Positions 17,371-24,945 of a DNA stretch of 37,918 nucleotides are shown piece after piece. Numbering within the stretch: the stretch's first letter is position 1; each line of letters opens with the position of its first letter. The stretch is from Anaerolineae bacterium (GTDB lineage Bacteria; Chloroflexota; Anaerolineae; UBA1429). Made by a program: the position numbers and the translations under genes. The DNA lies in the NCBI GenBank assembly GCA_007132185.1, contig SLPC01000180.1, forward strand, positions 1-37,918, written 5' to 3'. The notes under the pieces were generated by a model that saw only the letters and a list, made by a program, of their open reading frames with translations, was not told the DNA's origin and ran no database searches.

Positions 17371-17655
17371 CTATAGCAACTCGGTCTGGTAATCAAGCAG
17401 TACCAGATCCAGGCGCTGATTCTCTACAAAGTCGACCACATTCTGCATCACCCTCTGGGCCACGGCCCTATCATTGGAGACGCACGTCACCCCCAACGTG
17501 GCCAGTTGCCAGCTATCCAGGTGATCCACTTCGGCCACAGAGACATTGTATCCCTGGCGAATGCGCTGCACCAAGGAGCGCACAACCTGGCGCTTGGCCT
17601 TGAGCGAGCCACTCTCCGGGATCTGAAGCTCAATGGTCAACAAGCCGACTATCAT
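17371..17655 (-). CDS. DUF503 (YlxP-like) protein
   Basis: This is a 94-aa protein with the typical DUF503 opening MIVGLLTIELQIPESGSLKA followed by KRQVVRSLVQRIRQGYNVSV and AEVDHLDSWQLATLGV. The family is often encoded near rbfA and infB in Firmicutes (YlxP), with an unclear role. Here it sits instead with small membrane proteins. The ATG follows AGGAG and its own extended -10 promoter lies just upstream. Confidence 0.85.
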   Translation of the reverse strand: MIVGLLTIELQIPESGSLKAKRQVVRSLVQRIRQGYNVSVAEVDHLDSWQLATLGVTCVSNDRAVAQRVMQNVVDFVENQRLDLVLLDYQTELL

Positions 17656-17684
17656 CTATCTCCTACAATCGATGTCGTGTAAAC

Positions 17685-17693
17685 ATTATAGCA
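17685..17693 (-). promoter_or_regulatory. Extended -10 promoter for the DUF503 gene
   Basis: Read leftward, TGCTATAAT is a perfect -10 with the TGn extension, about 30 nt before the DUF503 start codon. The -35 region is weak, as is common for extended -10 promoters. It allows the three small genes to be expressed apart from the OsmC and regulator genes. Confidence 0.5.
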
Positions 17694-17710
17694 TAGCCGC
17701 GCAGGGTTGG

Positions 17711-18139
17711 TTATTCCCGTTCGATCCGATAGATGGCCCGAATCTCGGCCTTGACGCTGGCCATGACACCGCAGTACTTTTCCTGCGAGAGTCGAATCGC
17801 CCTCTCCACGGCCTGAGGCGCGATCTCGCGCCCGCGCACCACATACTCGAGGGATGCCTTGATCAGAGGGCGCGGATAGTCCTCGCCGCGCTCCCCCACG
17901 ACATTCACCTGCAGACCGGTGACATCCTGACGCATCTTTTGCAGGATGAGGATGACGTCCATGGAGGAACAGCCCGCCAGAGAGCACAGCAGCGCCTCAA
18001 AGGGACGCATCCCCATACCCATGCCGCCATGCTCCCGCGCCCCGTCCAGCATGAACTCGCTGTCAGATTCCAGCCCATGGGCCTCGAACTGAAGCCCCTC
18101 CACCCAGTTGATCTGCGCGCGATATTGTGCTCCTGCCAT
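17711..18139 (-). CDS. OsmC family protein
   Basis: This is a 142-aa protein from ATG 18139 with GGGGTGG upstream. The OsmC/Ohr fold is marked by the first cysteine in LAGCSSMDVILILQKMRQ and the second in SQEKYCGVMASVKAEI. These are the two redox cysteines of peroxide-reducing OsmC proteins. The LILQKMRQ helix is closest to YhfA-type members. A role in removing organic peroxides is the family function. The substrate is not shown by the sequence. It begins 14 nt after the LuxR-Kelch gene. Confidence 0.85.
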   Translation of the reverse strand: MAGAQYRAQINWVEGLQFEAHGLESDSEFMLDGAREHGGMGMGMRPFEALLCSLAGCSSMDVILILQKMRQDVTGLQVNVVGERGEDYPRPLIKASLEYVVRGREIAPQAVERAIRLSQEKYCGVMASVKAEIRAIYRIERE

Positions 18140-18153
18140 AACCACCCCTTTGT

Positions 18154-19536
18154 TCAGGGTAAATAGATGCGATAAAAGGCCTGATATGTCTTGACGGCGC
18201 TCAGGTAGTCGCCATTCCAGCCACCGATGGCATAGATAAAGGTGCCGGCCCCCGTCTCGATGCGCGAGGCGCCCAGCGTACGCCATTCGCCCACAATGGG
18301 GCTATCAAAGGAGGACCATACGTCGTTGGTCACGTCGTAACGTTCATTCGCGGAGAAAGGATGCTCCCAGCCGCCTCCCAGCACATAGAGATGCCCCAAC
18401 ACCGGCACGACAGCATGGCCGGCGCGCCCCGCCCGCATGGGGGCGCGGGTGCGCCAGGGGTCCTTGCCTTGGCGAGCCAGCTCAGGCTGGTAGGACTCGG
18501 TCATATGGTACTCTGAGCTGCCGTTATAGCCCCCCACAAGGTAGATGCGGCCATCCGCCAGGGCGGCGGCGGCAAAGCCCCGGGGCGAGCTGAGTTGGCC
18601 CTCCAAACGCCAGGTCTCCTCGATAGCATCGTAATAGTACACTGCGTCGAGATATCTATCACCATCCCAGCCCCCCATCAGGTAGAACCCCTGCTCATAG
18701 GCCACAATGGCATAGGCGCAGAGCGCCACAGGCAACGGCGGCCCCTGCGACCAGGTGTCTGCTCGAGGATCATAGATCTCCAGCCGATCGATGGGCCGTC
18801 CGTCCTGGCCCAGACCACCGGGTACATAGATGCGGCTATCCACCACCGCCGCCCCAATGTTGGCCGCCCCCGTAGGTTTGGGGCTGCGGTGCTCCCAGGC
18901 ATCCTTGGCCACATCATACACCCTGACGGCATCGGTGGGCCCCTCAGGGCCGACCCCACTGATTACAAAGATCAGGCCGTCGTGTTCAGCCTGCGCGAAA
19001 CGCCCGGCCGGACTGGGCATCTGGGCCCGGTCACGCCAGCGTGACAGCGCCTCTTCCCCGCCATTGGCCTGGCTTGGGCTGGGATGGTCGAACAAGCGCG
19101 TATCAGCCTGAGGGTCTGCGACCACGGGACGGGGGCCAGGCCAGAGAAGCACGAGCGCCGCCAGGAAGGCAGCGACTGCCAGCGCGAGAGAACGCGCCAG
19201 CCCCAATGACCGGGGCGCGCAGGACGATGTCCAGGAACGCTCCAGAATCTCCTCCGCCGAGAGCTCCCGAGACGCCTCCATAGGGACAGCGTTTTGCTCT
19301 TGGCCCTCTACGGGCACCAGGCCATTCTGAATAGCATGCAACGTGGCCTCGGTGCGGGATTCGACGCCCAGCTTGCCAAAGATGTTGCGCAGATGGGTCT
19401 TGACCGTGTTGGGACTGATACAAAGCTCGCGCGCGATCTGCTGGTTGGTGGCGCCGGTGACAACGAGACTCAGGAGCTCGAGCTCTCGAGGGCTCAACTC
19501 TTCGGATGCACGGTTCGAGATTCTACTATTGCTCAT
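18154..19536 (-). CDS. LuxR-type HTH regulator with membrane anchor and Kelch propeller
   Basis: This 460-aa protein starts with a LuxR/GerE helix-turn-helix (residues ~13-75; LSPRELELLSLVVTGATNQQ and NTVKTHLRNIFGKLGV). A charged linker and one transmembrane helix (~111-132) follow. The rest is six Kelch-like repeats, each with a GG pair and a later Y...W (for example YLMGGWDGDRYLDAVYYYD), enough for a six-bladed propeller outside the membrane. This suggests a one-component sensor that reads an extracytoplasmic ligand and binds DNA while membrane-tethered. No receiver domain is present. I chose ATG 19536 because the upstream ATG at 19548 overlaps the predicted -10. Confidence 0.8.
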   Translation of the reverse strand: MSNSRISNRASEELSPRELELLSLVVTGATNQQIARELCISPNTVKTHLRNIFGKLGVESRTEATLHAIQNGLVPVEGQEQNAVPMEASRELSAEEILERSWTSSCAPRSLGLARSLALAVAAFLAALVLLWPGPRPVVADPQADTRLFDHPSPSQANGGEEALSRWRDRAQMPSPAGRFAQAEHDGLIFVISGVGPEGPTDAVRVYDVAKDAWEHRSPKPTGAANIGAAVVDSRIYVPGGLGQDGRPIDRLEIYDPRADTWSQGPPLPVALCAYAIVAYEQGFYLMGGWDGDRYLDAVYYYDAIEETWRLEGQLSSPRGFAAAALADGRIYLVGGYNGSSEYHMTESYQPELARQGKDPWRTRAPMRAGRAGHAVVPVLGHLYVLGGGWEHPFSANERYDVTNDVWSSFDSPIVGEWRTLGASRIETGAGTFIYAIGGWNGDYLSAVKTYQAFYRIYLP

Positions 19537-19543
19537 ATTACCT

Positions 19544-19573
19544 ATCATACCATACTGGGAACAGCTCGTACAA
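19544..19573 (-). promoter_or_regulatory. Promoter of the LuxR-Kelch gene, possibly leaderless
   Basis: Read leftward, TTGTAC (19573-19568), an 18-nt spacer and TATGAT (19549-19544) precede ATG 19536 by only seven bases. Transcription would then begin at or next to the start codon, giving a leaderless mRNA. Confidence 0.45.
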
Positions 19574-19706
19574 ACATCCCTTGCTTTTTTCGTGTCGCGT
19601 CGCAGCACGCCCATGAGCCGTATTCGAGCCAAATTCGCCCAACATAACCATCACCGCTATAGTATACAGGATCGGGAAAACTCACCGGGCAGGTAGGAGG
19701 CATCGT

Positions 19707-20663
19707 ATGGCGCGTTGGACGGCGCAAAGAGTCGGCCGACTTTTCGCGACCCCCTTCTGGAACCATCGCGAAGGTCGCTTGCGGCTTCTCTGGCGCCTGG
19801 TTCTGACGGGCATGCTCTTTATCATCGCTCTGGGGGGCCTGGGCCTTTTTGTGGCACAGGTTGGCATCACCTGGATCATCTGGCCGGGGACGCTGCTGAT
19901 CACCGTGGTGATCGTGGCGCTGGCAGCCGTGATCTTTGATCGGCGCCCTATCACGGCCTATGGCCTTGACATCGACAGAGCCTGGTGGGATGATCTCGGT
20001 TTTGGCCTGGCTCTGGGCGCGCTCCTCATGGCGCTGATCTTTGTGGTGCAGCTTGCCGCCGGATGGATCACAATTGTCGATATCTGGCATGCGCCGGGGG
20101 ATCGGGCGTTTCTGCCGTCGCTGGCCGAGCCCCTGCTGCTATTCCTGAGTGTAGGCATCTATGAGGAGCTGCTCATGCGGGGCTATCTGCTGAGCAACCT
20201 GGGGGAGAGCCTACCCCCCACAAGATATCCACGCGCCCGGATTTGGCTGGCCCTGGTGGGGAGTTCCGTGTTCTTTGGCGCGGCCCACTATGCGAATCCC
20301 GAGGCGACCCTCATGAGCACGATCGGCATCGCGCTGGCGGGCGTGATGCTGGGCCTGGGCTATGCTATCACAGGGCGGCTGGGCATCCCCATCGGGATCC
20401 ATATCACCTGGAATCTCTTTCAGGGCAATGTGTTTGGTTTTCCCGTGAGCGGAGTGGTGTTTCGTGAAGCCAGCCTGTTTGCCATCCAGGAGCATGGGCC
20501 CGAGCTATGGACCGGCGGCGCCTTTGGGCCCGAGGCAGGCCTTTTATCCATGTTGTCGCTATTATTGGGCATCGCCCTTATTTGGCTTTGGGCGCACCGG
20601 CGCTACGGCATGGCCAGTATACTCACCATGCTCAAAGATCAGCCTGAAAAAGTACAAGCATGA
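19707..20663 (+). CDS. CPBP family intramembrane metalloprotease
   Basis: This is a 318-aa multi-pass membrane protein of the CAAX protease/bacteriocin-processing (Abi, Rce1-like) family. The conserved motifs are EELLMRGYLL (glutamates of motif 1), FFGAAHYANPEA (motif 2 His) and HITWNLFQG (motif 3 His/Asn). They lie on membrane helices in the second half. About eight hydrophobic stretches are visible. AGGAGG precedes the ATG. Its stop overlaps the next gene by ATGA. The substrate is unknown. Confidence 0.88.
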   Translation: MARWTAQRVGRLFATPFWNHREGRLRLLWRLVLTGMLFIIALGGLGLFVAQVGITWIIWPGTLLITVVIVALAAVIFDRRPITAYGLDIDRAWWDDLGFGLALGALLMALIFVVQLAAGWITIVDIWHAPGDRAFLPSLAEPLLLFLSVGIYEELLMRGYLLSNLGESLPPTRYPRARIWLALVGSSVFFGAAHYANPEATLMSTIGIALAGVMLGLGYAITGRLGIPIGIHITWNLFQGNVFGFPVSGVVFREASLFAIQEHGPELWTGGAFGPEAGLLSMLSLLLGIALIWLWAHRRYGMASILTMLKDQPEKVQA

Positions 20664-21328
20664 CAGCCTTTCTGATAGACGCCAGGATACTCTACAGAGA
20701 GCTATTGGCCGCTTATGGTCCCCAGGATTGGTGGCCGGCGGAAACCCCGCTCGAGGTGATTGTGGGCGCCGTGTTGACACAGAATACCGCCTGGCACAAT
20801 GTCGCCATCGCCATCGCCAATCTCAAGGAGCAGGGCCTGTTGGGGCTGGAAACGTTGCTGGAGGCGCCCGCCGATATCGTCAAGGCAGCCATTCGGCCCT
20901 CGGGCTTTTACAACATCAAATACGAGCGGCTGCGCAATGTGCTCGCGTTTCTAGCCGAGCGTGGGGGCCTGGAGACAGTGGCGGCAAAGCCCGAGAGAAA
21001 GCTGCGAGCCGACCTACTTCAGGTGCGGGGCGTAGGCGAGGAGACCGCCGATAGCATCCTGCTCTATGCTCTGGAAGAGCCATGCTTTGTCGTGGATAGC
21101 TACACCCGGCGCTTGCTCTCGCGCCTCGGGCACGCCTGGGCCGAGCGGGCGCCCTATGCTGACGTGCAGACCTGGTTCGCGCGCGAGATACCATGTGAGA
21201 TCGAATGCTACAAGCAGTATCATGCCCTGATCGTCCAGCACGGCAAGGCCCACTGCCGAAAGAGGCCGGCGTGCGCCGGGTGCGCCCTGGCGCCGTCCTG
21301 CCCCGCCAATGGACATGGGACGGCGTAG
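20660..21328 (+). CDS. Endonuclease III-like HhH-GPD glycosylase lacking the lyase lysine
   Basis: This is a 222-aa base-excision-repair type protein. ILVGAVLTQNT-like segment VIVGAVLTQNTAWHN opens the fold. The helix-hairpin-helix reads VRGVGEETADSILLY, and the catalytic Asp is in FVVDSYTRRLLSRLG. In E. coli Nth the equivalent of Glu128 is the lyase lysine, so this protein is probably a monofunctional glycosylase. Four cysteines (C-x5-C-x2-C-x5-C, in HCRKRPACAGCALAPSC) form a [4Fe-4S] loop. It matches the Nth-related COG2231-type group whose substrates are poorly known. MagIII-like 3-methyladenine glycosylase is one alternative. Confidence 0.82.
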   Translation: MTAFLIDARILYRELLAAYGPQDWWPAETPLEVIVGAVLTQNTAWHNVAIAIANLKEQGLLGLETLLEAPADIVKAAIRPSGFYNIKYERLRNVLAFLAERGGLETVAAKPERKLRADLLQVRGVGEETADSILLYALEEPCFVVDSYTRRLLSRLGHAWAERAPYADVQTWFAREIPCEIECYKQYHALIVQHGKAHCRKRPACAGCALAPSCPANGHGTA

Positions 21329-21420
21329 CAACCTGAGGCGCATGAGAACGTATAGAGATTAGGTCGAGTCGTGCGATACAAAAGATAGTCGATTGCTAAT
21401 ACGAGTCTATAGGAGGCTTT

Positions 21421-21918
21421 ATGGATAGCCAGGAGACAACGATGCGGAACACAGAACCAGCCGAGACCAGACGCGTGGTCGAGTTCGAGTTGCGCATGCC
21501 CAACAAAGAGGATCTGCAGGTGACCCGGGCCAAGGTCGAGCCGCTACGCCGTGCCGCCGAGGACGTCGTCCTCACGGGCATCGGCCTCTCGGTGCTGGCC
21601 AGCCGCGCCCTGCTCAAAACGATACGCAACGCCCACAGGGCCGGAGAAGAGGCCGCCGAGCATCCTGGCCCCGTCACGCGCGCCCTGGTCGGGCTCGTGG
21701 GCAGGCCGGACCAGCCAGCGACGGGCGAGCCGCGCCCGGGGAACATCCCCATCGTCCCGATCGCCAACTATGATTCGCTGGACAGCGACGACATCATCAC
21801 GCAACTGCCGGGGCTCACGCGGGAGCAGTTGATCGTGGTGCGTGACTATGAGCTGGCCCAAGAGGGACGCCAGCGGTTGCTGGAGGCTATTGACGAGCTA
21901 CTAAGGGCGATGAACTAG
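21421..21918 (+). CDS. 165-aa unknown protein paired with ArsA-type ATPase
   Basis: The ATG follows AGGAGG. An acidic N-terminus precedes a long amphipathic to hydrophobic helix (~residues 43-75, DVVLTGIGLSVLASRALLKT). A proline-rich linker and a C-terminal helical module (YDSLDSDDIITQLPGLTREQ, then RDYELAQEGRQRLLEAIDEL) follow. Similar C-terminal modules occur in actinobacterial and Chloroflexota small proteins (from memory; no firm family name). It stops one base before the ArsA-type gene, so the two are translated together. The mid-protein hydrophobic helix makes it a possible client or partner of that ATPase. Confidence 0.65.
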   Translation: MDSQETTMRNTEPAETRRVVEFELRMPNKEDLQVTRAKVEPLRRAAEDVVLTGIGLSVLASRALLKTIRNAHRAGEEAAEHPGPVTRALVGLVGRPDQPATGEPRPGNIPIVPIANYDSLDSDDIITQLPGLTREQLIVVRDYELAQEGRQRLLEAIDELLRAMN

Positions 21919-21919
21919 A

Positions 21920-23095
21920 GTGCGCATCATTCTGTATACCGGCAAGGGCGGCGTCGGCAAGACCACCCTTTCCGCGGCTACGGCCCTGCGCAGCGCCGAG
22001 CTGGGGCACCGCACACTGGTCATCAGCACCGATATCGCCCACAGCCTGACCGATTCCCTGGACGCCGCGCTCACCAACGAGCCCCAGCCGGTAGGGCCAA
22101 CTGGCCTTTGGGCTGCGGAGTTGGATACGGGCGACGAGCTGGAACGCTACTGGGGGAATATCAAGCGGCGCATTGCCGAGGCGTTGCGCAAGCAGGGCGT
22201 GCAGGCGCCGGTGGCCGGAGAGTTGGCCATCCTGCCTGGCCTGGACGAGATCTTGGCCCTGGTGCGCATCAAGCGTTATGTCGAGGAAGGCGAATATGAC
22301 GCCCTGATCATCGACAGTGCCCCCACCGGGGCAGCCATGCGCCTTCTGGGCGCCCCCGACCTCCAGCGCTGGTATACCCGCCACCTGGCGGGCCTCTCCT
22401 CGGGGCTGACGCGTCTGCTGATCCCCTCCCTGCAAAAGACGATCAAGCTGCCCCTAAGTGAGAGTTTGATCCAGGGCCAGATCCAGCAGCTCTTTGACGA
22501 GGTCAAGCGACTGCGGGAGATACTGACCGATAGCCGTCAGACGTCGGTGCGACTGGTGCTCAATCCCGATCATCTCTCGGTGCAAGAGACGCAGCGGGCC
22601 TATACCTACATGAGCCTGTTCGGGCTGGCAGTGGATGCGCTCTTTGTCAACCGCATTCTGCCTACCGAGATCGAGGACCCCTTTTTCGAGCACTGGAAGG
22701 CCGACCAGGCCGACCACATCGAGAACATCCACGAGACCTTTGCGCCGCTGCCCGTGTTCCAGGTGTCCCTGATGCGCCGTGAGGTGAGAGGCATCGAGGC
22801 CCTGTCGGCGTTGGCACAGGAGCTGTACGCGGAGCAGGACCCCACTGAGCTCCTGTCGCAGGAGCAGCCGCTGCGGTTCTCGATGGAGAATGGCCACTAT
22901 ATCATGGCTCTGCGCCTGGCGGGCGTACCCGCAGGCGCCGTCGAGTTGGACAAGGACGGCAACGAGCTCCACGTGCGACTGGGGCGCTTTCGCCGCTCGC
23001 TGATCCTGCCGCAGGTGCTGGCCGCCCTGGAGCCCGCCTGGGCCCAGGTGGAGGGTCAGGAGTTGCGGGTGGCCTTTCGCGAGCCGGCCGGCTAG
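21920..23095 (+). CDS. ArsA/Get3 family ATPase
   Basis: This is a 391-aa SIMIBI-class ATPase starting at GTG 21920. The deviant Walker A motif is GKGGVGKTT (residues 8-16). Switch I lies in STDIAHSLTDSLD, and Walker B-like segment YDALIIDSAPTGAAMRLL follows. The last ~80 residues (VPAGAVELDKDGNELHVRLG and on) look like the HSP20-like C-terminal domain found on many bacterial ArsA-type proteins. The CXXC and arsenite cysteines of ArsA/Get3 are not obvious and there is no arsB nearby. A targeting or chaperone role is more likely than arsenite export. Confidence 0.85.
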   Translation: MRIILYTGKGGVGKTTLSAATALRSAELGHRTLVISTDIAHSLTDSLDAALTNEPQPVGPTGLWAAELDTGDELERYWGNIKRRIAEALRKQGVQAPVAGELAILPGLDEILALVRIKRYVEEGEYDALIIDSAPTGAAMRLLGAPDLQRWYTRHLAGLSSGLTRLLIPSLQKTIKLPLSESLIQGQIQQLFDEVKRLREILTDSRQTSVRLVLNPDHLSVQETQRAYTYMSLFGLAVDALFVNRILPTEIEDPFFEHWKADQADHIENIHETFAPLPVFQVSLMRREVRGIEALSALAQELYAEQDPTELLSQEQPLRFSMENGHYIMALRLAGVPAGAVELDKDGNELHVRLGRFRRSLILPQVLAALEPAWAQVEGQELRVAFREPAG

Positions 23096-23139
23096 AGCCG
23101 GGTCTCTAGCGGGGCGCAACAACCTCTGCACCCGTAGTT

Positions 23140-23180
23140 GCGGGACGTAGCAATGCCCTGGCAGGCAAGCCGCGTCCCGC
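23140..23180 (+). terminator. Possible hairpin after the ArsA-type gene
   Basis: GCGGGAC (23140-23146) pairs with GTCCCGC (23174-23180) across a 27-nt loop, 45 nt after the stop. There is no T-tract, so termination is uncertain. Confidence 0.3.
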
Positions 23181-23251
23181 TGTCAAGCCTCGGCTCGTAG
23201 CGGAGCGTCCTCATAGTGTCAGTGCGTTAGAAGCATTGCATCTCCTTTTCT

Positions 23252-23359
23252 CCTTTCGAGTCGTTTTGCGACCGTACCTGTCGCATGTATGGGCTATCCT
23301 GGAATCGTATGACAGGCGCTCATAAGCGTGTATCGCGTCTCACGAACCGACTCGAAAGG
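23252..23359 (+). repeat. 12-bp inverted repeat flanking a lipoprotein leader
   Basis: CCTTTCGAGTCG at 23252-23263 is exactly complementary to CGACTCGAAAGG at 23348-23359. The second arm contains the AAAGG Shine-Dalgarno of the lipoprotein gene starting at 23369. Pairing in the mRNA would hide the ribosome site. Confidence 0.75.
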
Positions 23360-23368
23360 AACCAGTCT

Positions 23369-24109
23369 ATGAAGGTACATTTCCACGATCGTCTTCTCGC
23401 CATGATCCTGGTCATCCTGCTGACCGCGTGTGCACCACCAGGGTCGTCCGTGGAGCCAACCACAGCGAGGGAAGAGGCCATCCAGCCAGCGGCCACCAAC
23501 GTCACTGCACCAACTCTGACGCCCACACCTACAGTCACTGAGACGCCCGTACCGACGCCACCAGTTACCTACACACCTGTGCCAACGCCTGCACCGACGC
23601 GCACCACGCCCCCTTCTGCAACGGCGCTTCCTGGCGATCGGGAGGGCGAGGAGATCGCTGAGGAACAGCTCCTCGCCTTGATGATGACCGAAATGCTGCT
23701 CGTCATGCTGGAGGAGACGACCACCCAGGCGCAACAGGGCGAGATCGATGGGCTAGAAGCTTGGGGACAGCTCATTGCCGTTCTGGCCATCAGCACTGCG
23801 GTGGAAGAGGCGCTTGAGGCAGACCCGCCGCCGACCTTGGAGGCAGCTTGGCTGGAGGCACGCGACGCGGTGGCCCTGATCCGTTCGATTGCCATCCCCT
23901 GGTTCGATGGCGAGATGGACTCAGAGGAGGTCATGGATGCTCTTGACCCGGCGCGTCAGTCAGTGAAACGGGTGATGGAGCTGGCTGGCGCCGTCCTCGC
24001 CCGGGAATATGGGGTCGACCTGGCCGAATGGGATGCAACACGAGAGCAGCTCCTGGAAGAGTTTCGTCAAGAGCTGAGAGGAGAAAACACAGACGCCCAA
24101 GCGGAATGA
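23369..24109 (+). CDS. Lipoprotein with Thr/Pro stalk, function unknown
   Basis: This is a 246-aa protein from ATG 23369, preceded by AAAGGA. A signal peptide ends in the lipobox LLTAC. A Thr/Pro-rich stalk (residues ~45-90, with repeated TPTP and YTPVPTPAPT) follows. The C-terminal half is acidic and helical (EEQLLALMMTEMLLVMLEET). It is predicted to be anchored on the outer face of the cytoplasmic membrane. An in-frame extension back to 23285 lacks a ribosome site. No enzyme motif is seen. Confidence 0.7.
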   Translation: MKVHFHDRLLAMILVILLTACAPPGSSVEPTTAREEAIQPAATNVTAPTLTPTPTVTETPVPTPPVTYTPVPTPAPTRTTPPSATALPGDREGEEIAEEQLLALMMTEMLLVMLEETTTQAQQGEIDGLEAWGQLIAVLAISTAVEEALEADPPPTLEAAWLEARDAVALIRSIAIPWFDGEMDSEEVMDALDPARQSVKRVMELAGAVLAREYGVDLAEWDATREQLLEEFRQELRGENTDAQAE

Positions 24110-24174
24110 CCCGGCATCAGAAGCGTGTTGAGTGATAAGCCCACACGGTCTCAGCCAACAAAGGAGGATGCAGC

Positions 24175-24903
24175 ATGATTCGGATCATCGTGATATGCTT
24201 GTGCATGTTCTTGCTATGTGCGTGTGCAGCCGCACCCGAACAGGCGGTACCCGGTGAGGCAGCCCTGTCTGCCGACCTCGCGGGCATAGCCCCAACCTAC
24301 ACCCCGCTGCCGACCTACACGCCGTTGCCCACCTATACCCCCTATCCTACACAAGAACCGCCGCCAACGGCAACCGCTACAACCGTGCCCAGTGCGACAC
24401 CCTATCCTACCCAGACGCCCTATCCCACGGCCACACCCGAGCTACAGGCTGGCTCGTCACGACGCGATCCGGCGGGCATCGGTGAGACCTTTGTCATCGA
24501 GCGAGATAGTTGGTTCGACGGCGCGAGCACCATCGAGTTGGAGCTGCTCTCGATCGTTTCGGGAGACGAGGCCTGGGAGATGGTCCGCACGGCCAATATG
24601 TTCAACGACCCGCCGGATGACGGCAAAGAGTATGTGCTCGCCATGTTCCGCATTGCGGTGCTGGCGACCGAGGAAGAACCATTCGCCATGACACACGCCA
24701 TGTTCGACGCGGTTACCGCAGACGGTCGCGTCTATGATGGCTGGCTCACCGTTGCGAGCCTGGAGCCTTCGCTCCGTATCGAGCTATACGAAGGCGCCGA
24801 GCACCAGGGCTGGACCTATTTCCTGGTCGACCAAGGCGATACACCTGTCGTAGCGTTCGACCGCGGCAGAGACAACGAGGTGTGGTTCACCCTGCGGCCA
24901 TAG
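24175..24903 (+). CDS. Lipoprotein with YTPLPT repeats and DUF4352-like domain
   Basis: This is a 242-aa protein with AAGGAGG before the ATG. The signal peptide ends in FLLCAC, and the last Cys is the probable lipidation site. A stalk of TYTPLP repeats and TATP segments spans residues ~40-100. The C-terminal domain (residues ~105-242) is beta-rich, with KEYVLAMFRIAVLATEEEPF, and resembles the immunoglobulin-like DUF4352 extracellular domain. The resemblance is general. It follows the other stalked lipoprotein by 65 nt and is probably co-expressed. Confidence 0.7.
   Translation: MIRIIVICLCMFLLCACAAAPEQAVPGEAALSADLAGIAPTYTPLPTYTPLPTYTPYPTQEPPPTATATTVPSATPYPTQTPYPTATPELQAGSSRRDPAGIGETFVIERDSWFDGASTIELELLSIVSGDEAWEMVRTANMFNDPPDDGKEYVLAMFRIAVLATEEEPFAMTHAMFDAVTADGRVYDGWLTVASLEPSLRIELYEGAEHQGWTYFLVDQGDTPVVAFDRGRDNEVWFTLRP
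24295..24348 (+). repeat. Three 18-bp tandem repeats encoding the TYTPLP stalk
   Basis: Units at 24295-24312, 24313-24330 and 24331-24348 each encode Thr-Tyr-Thr-Pro-x-Pro. Base differences between units are mostly silent in the first two, with a change to TyrPro in the third. Confidence 0.85.
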
Positions 24904-24945
24904 ACTGTCGGCGTCTCGCCCCGGGCCTCCCCGAGTGACACTCTG

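Noticed and set aside
20464-21054. 196-codon + frame bridging two genes
   Set aside because: It overlaps the CPBP protease and the glycosylase, both better supported. Composition is arginine-rich, as in frame-shifted reading.
21920-23095. Arsenite efflux ATPase
   Set aside because: No arsB or arsD is nearby and the arsenite-binding cysteines are not evident. A generic ArsA/Get3-type call is safer.
24295-24348. Possible CRISPR-like repeat
   Set aside because: The 18-bp units are contiguous, without spacers, and encode the lipoprotein stalk.
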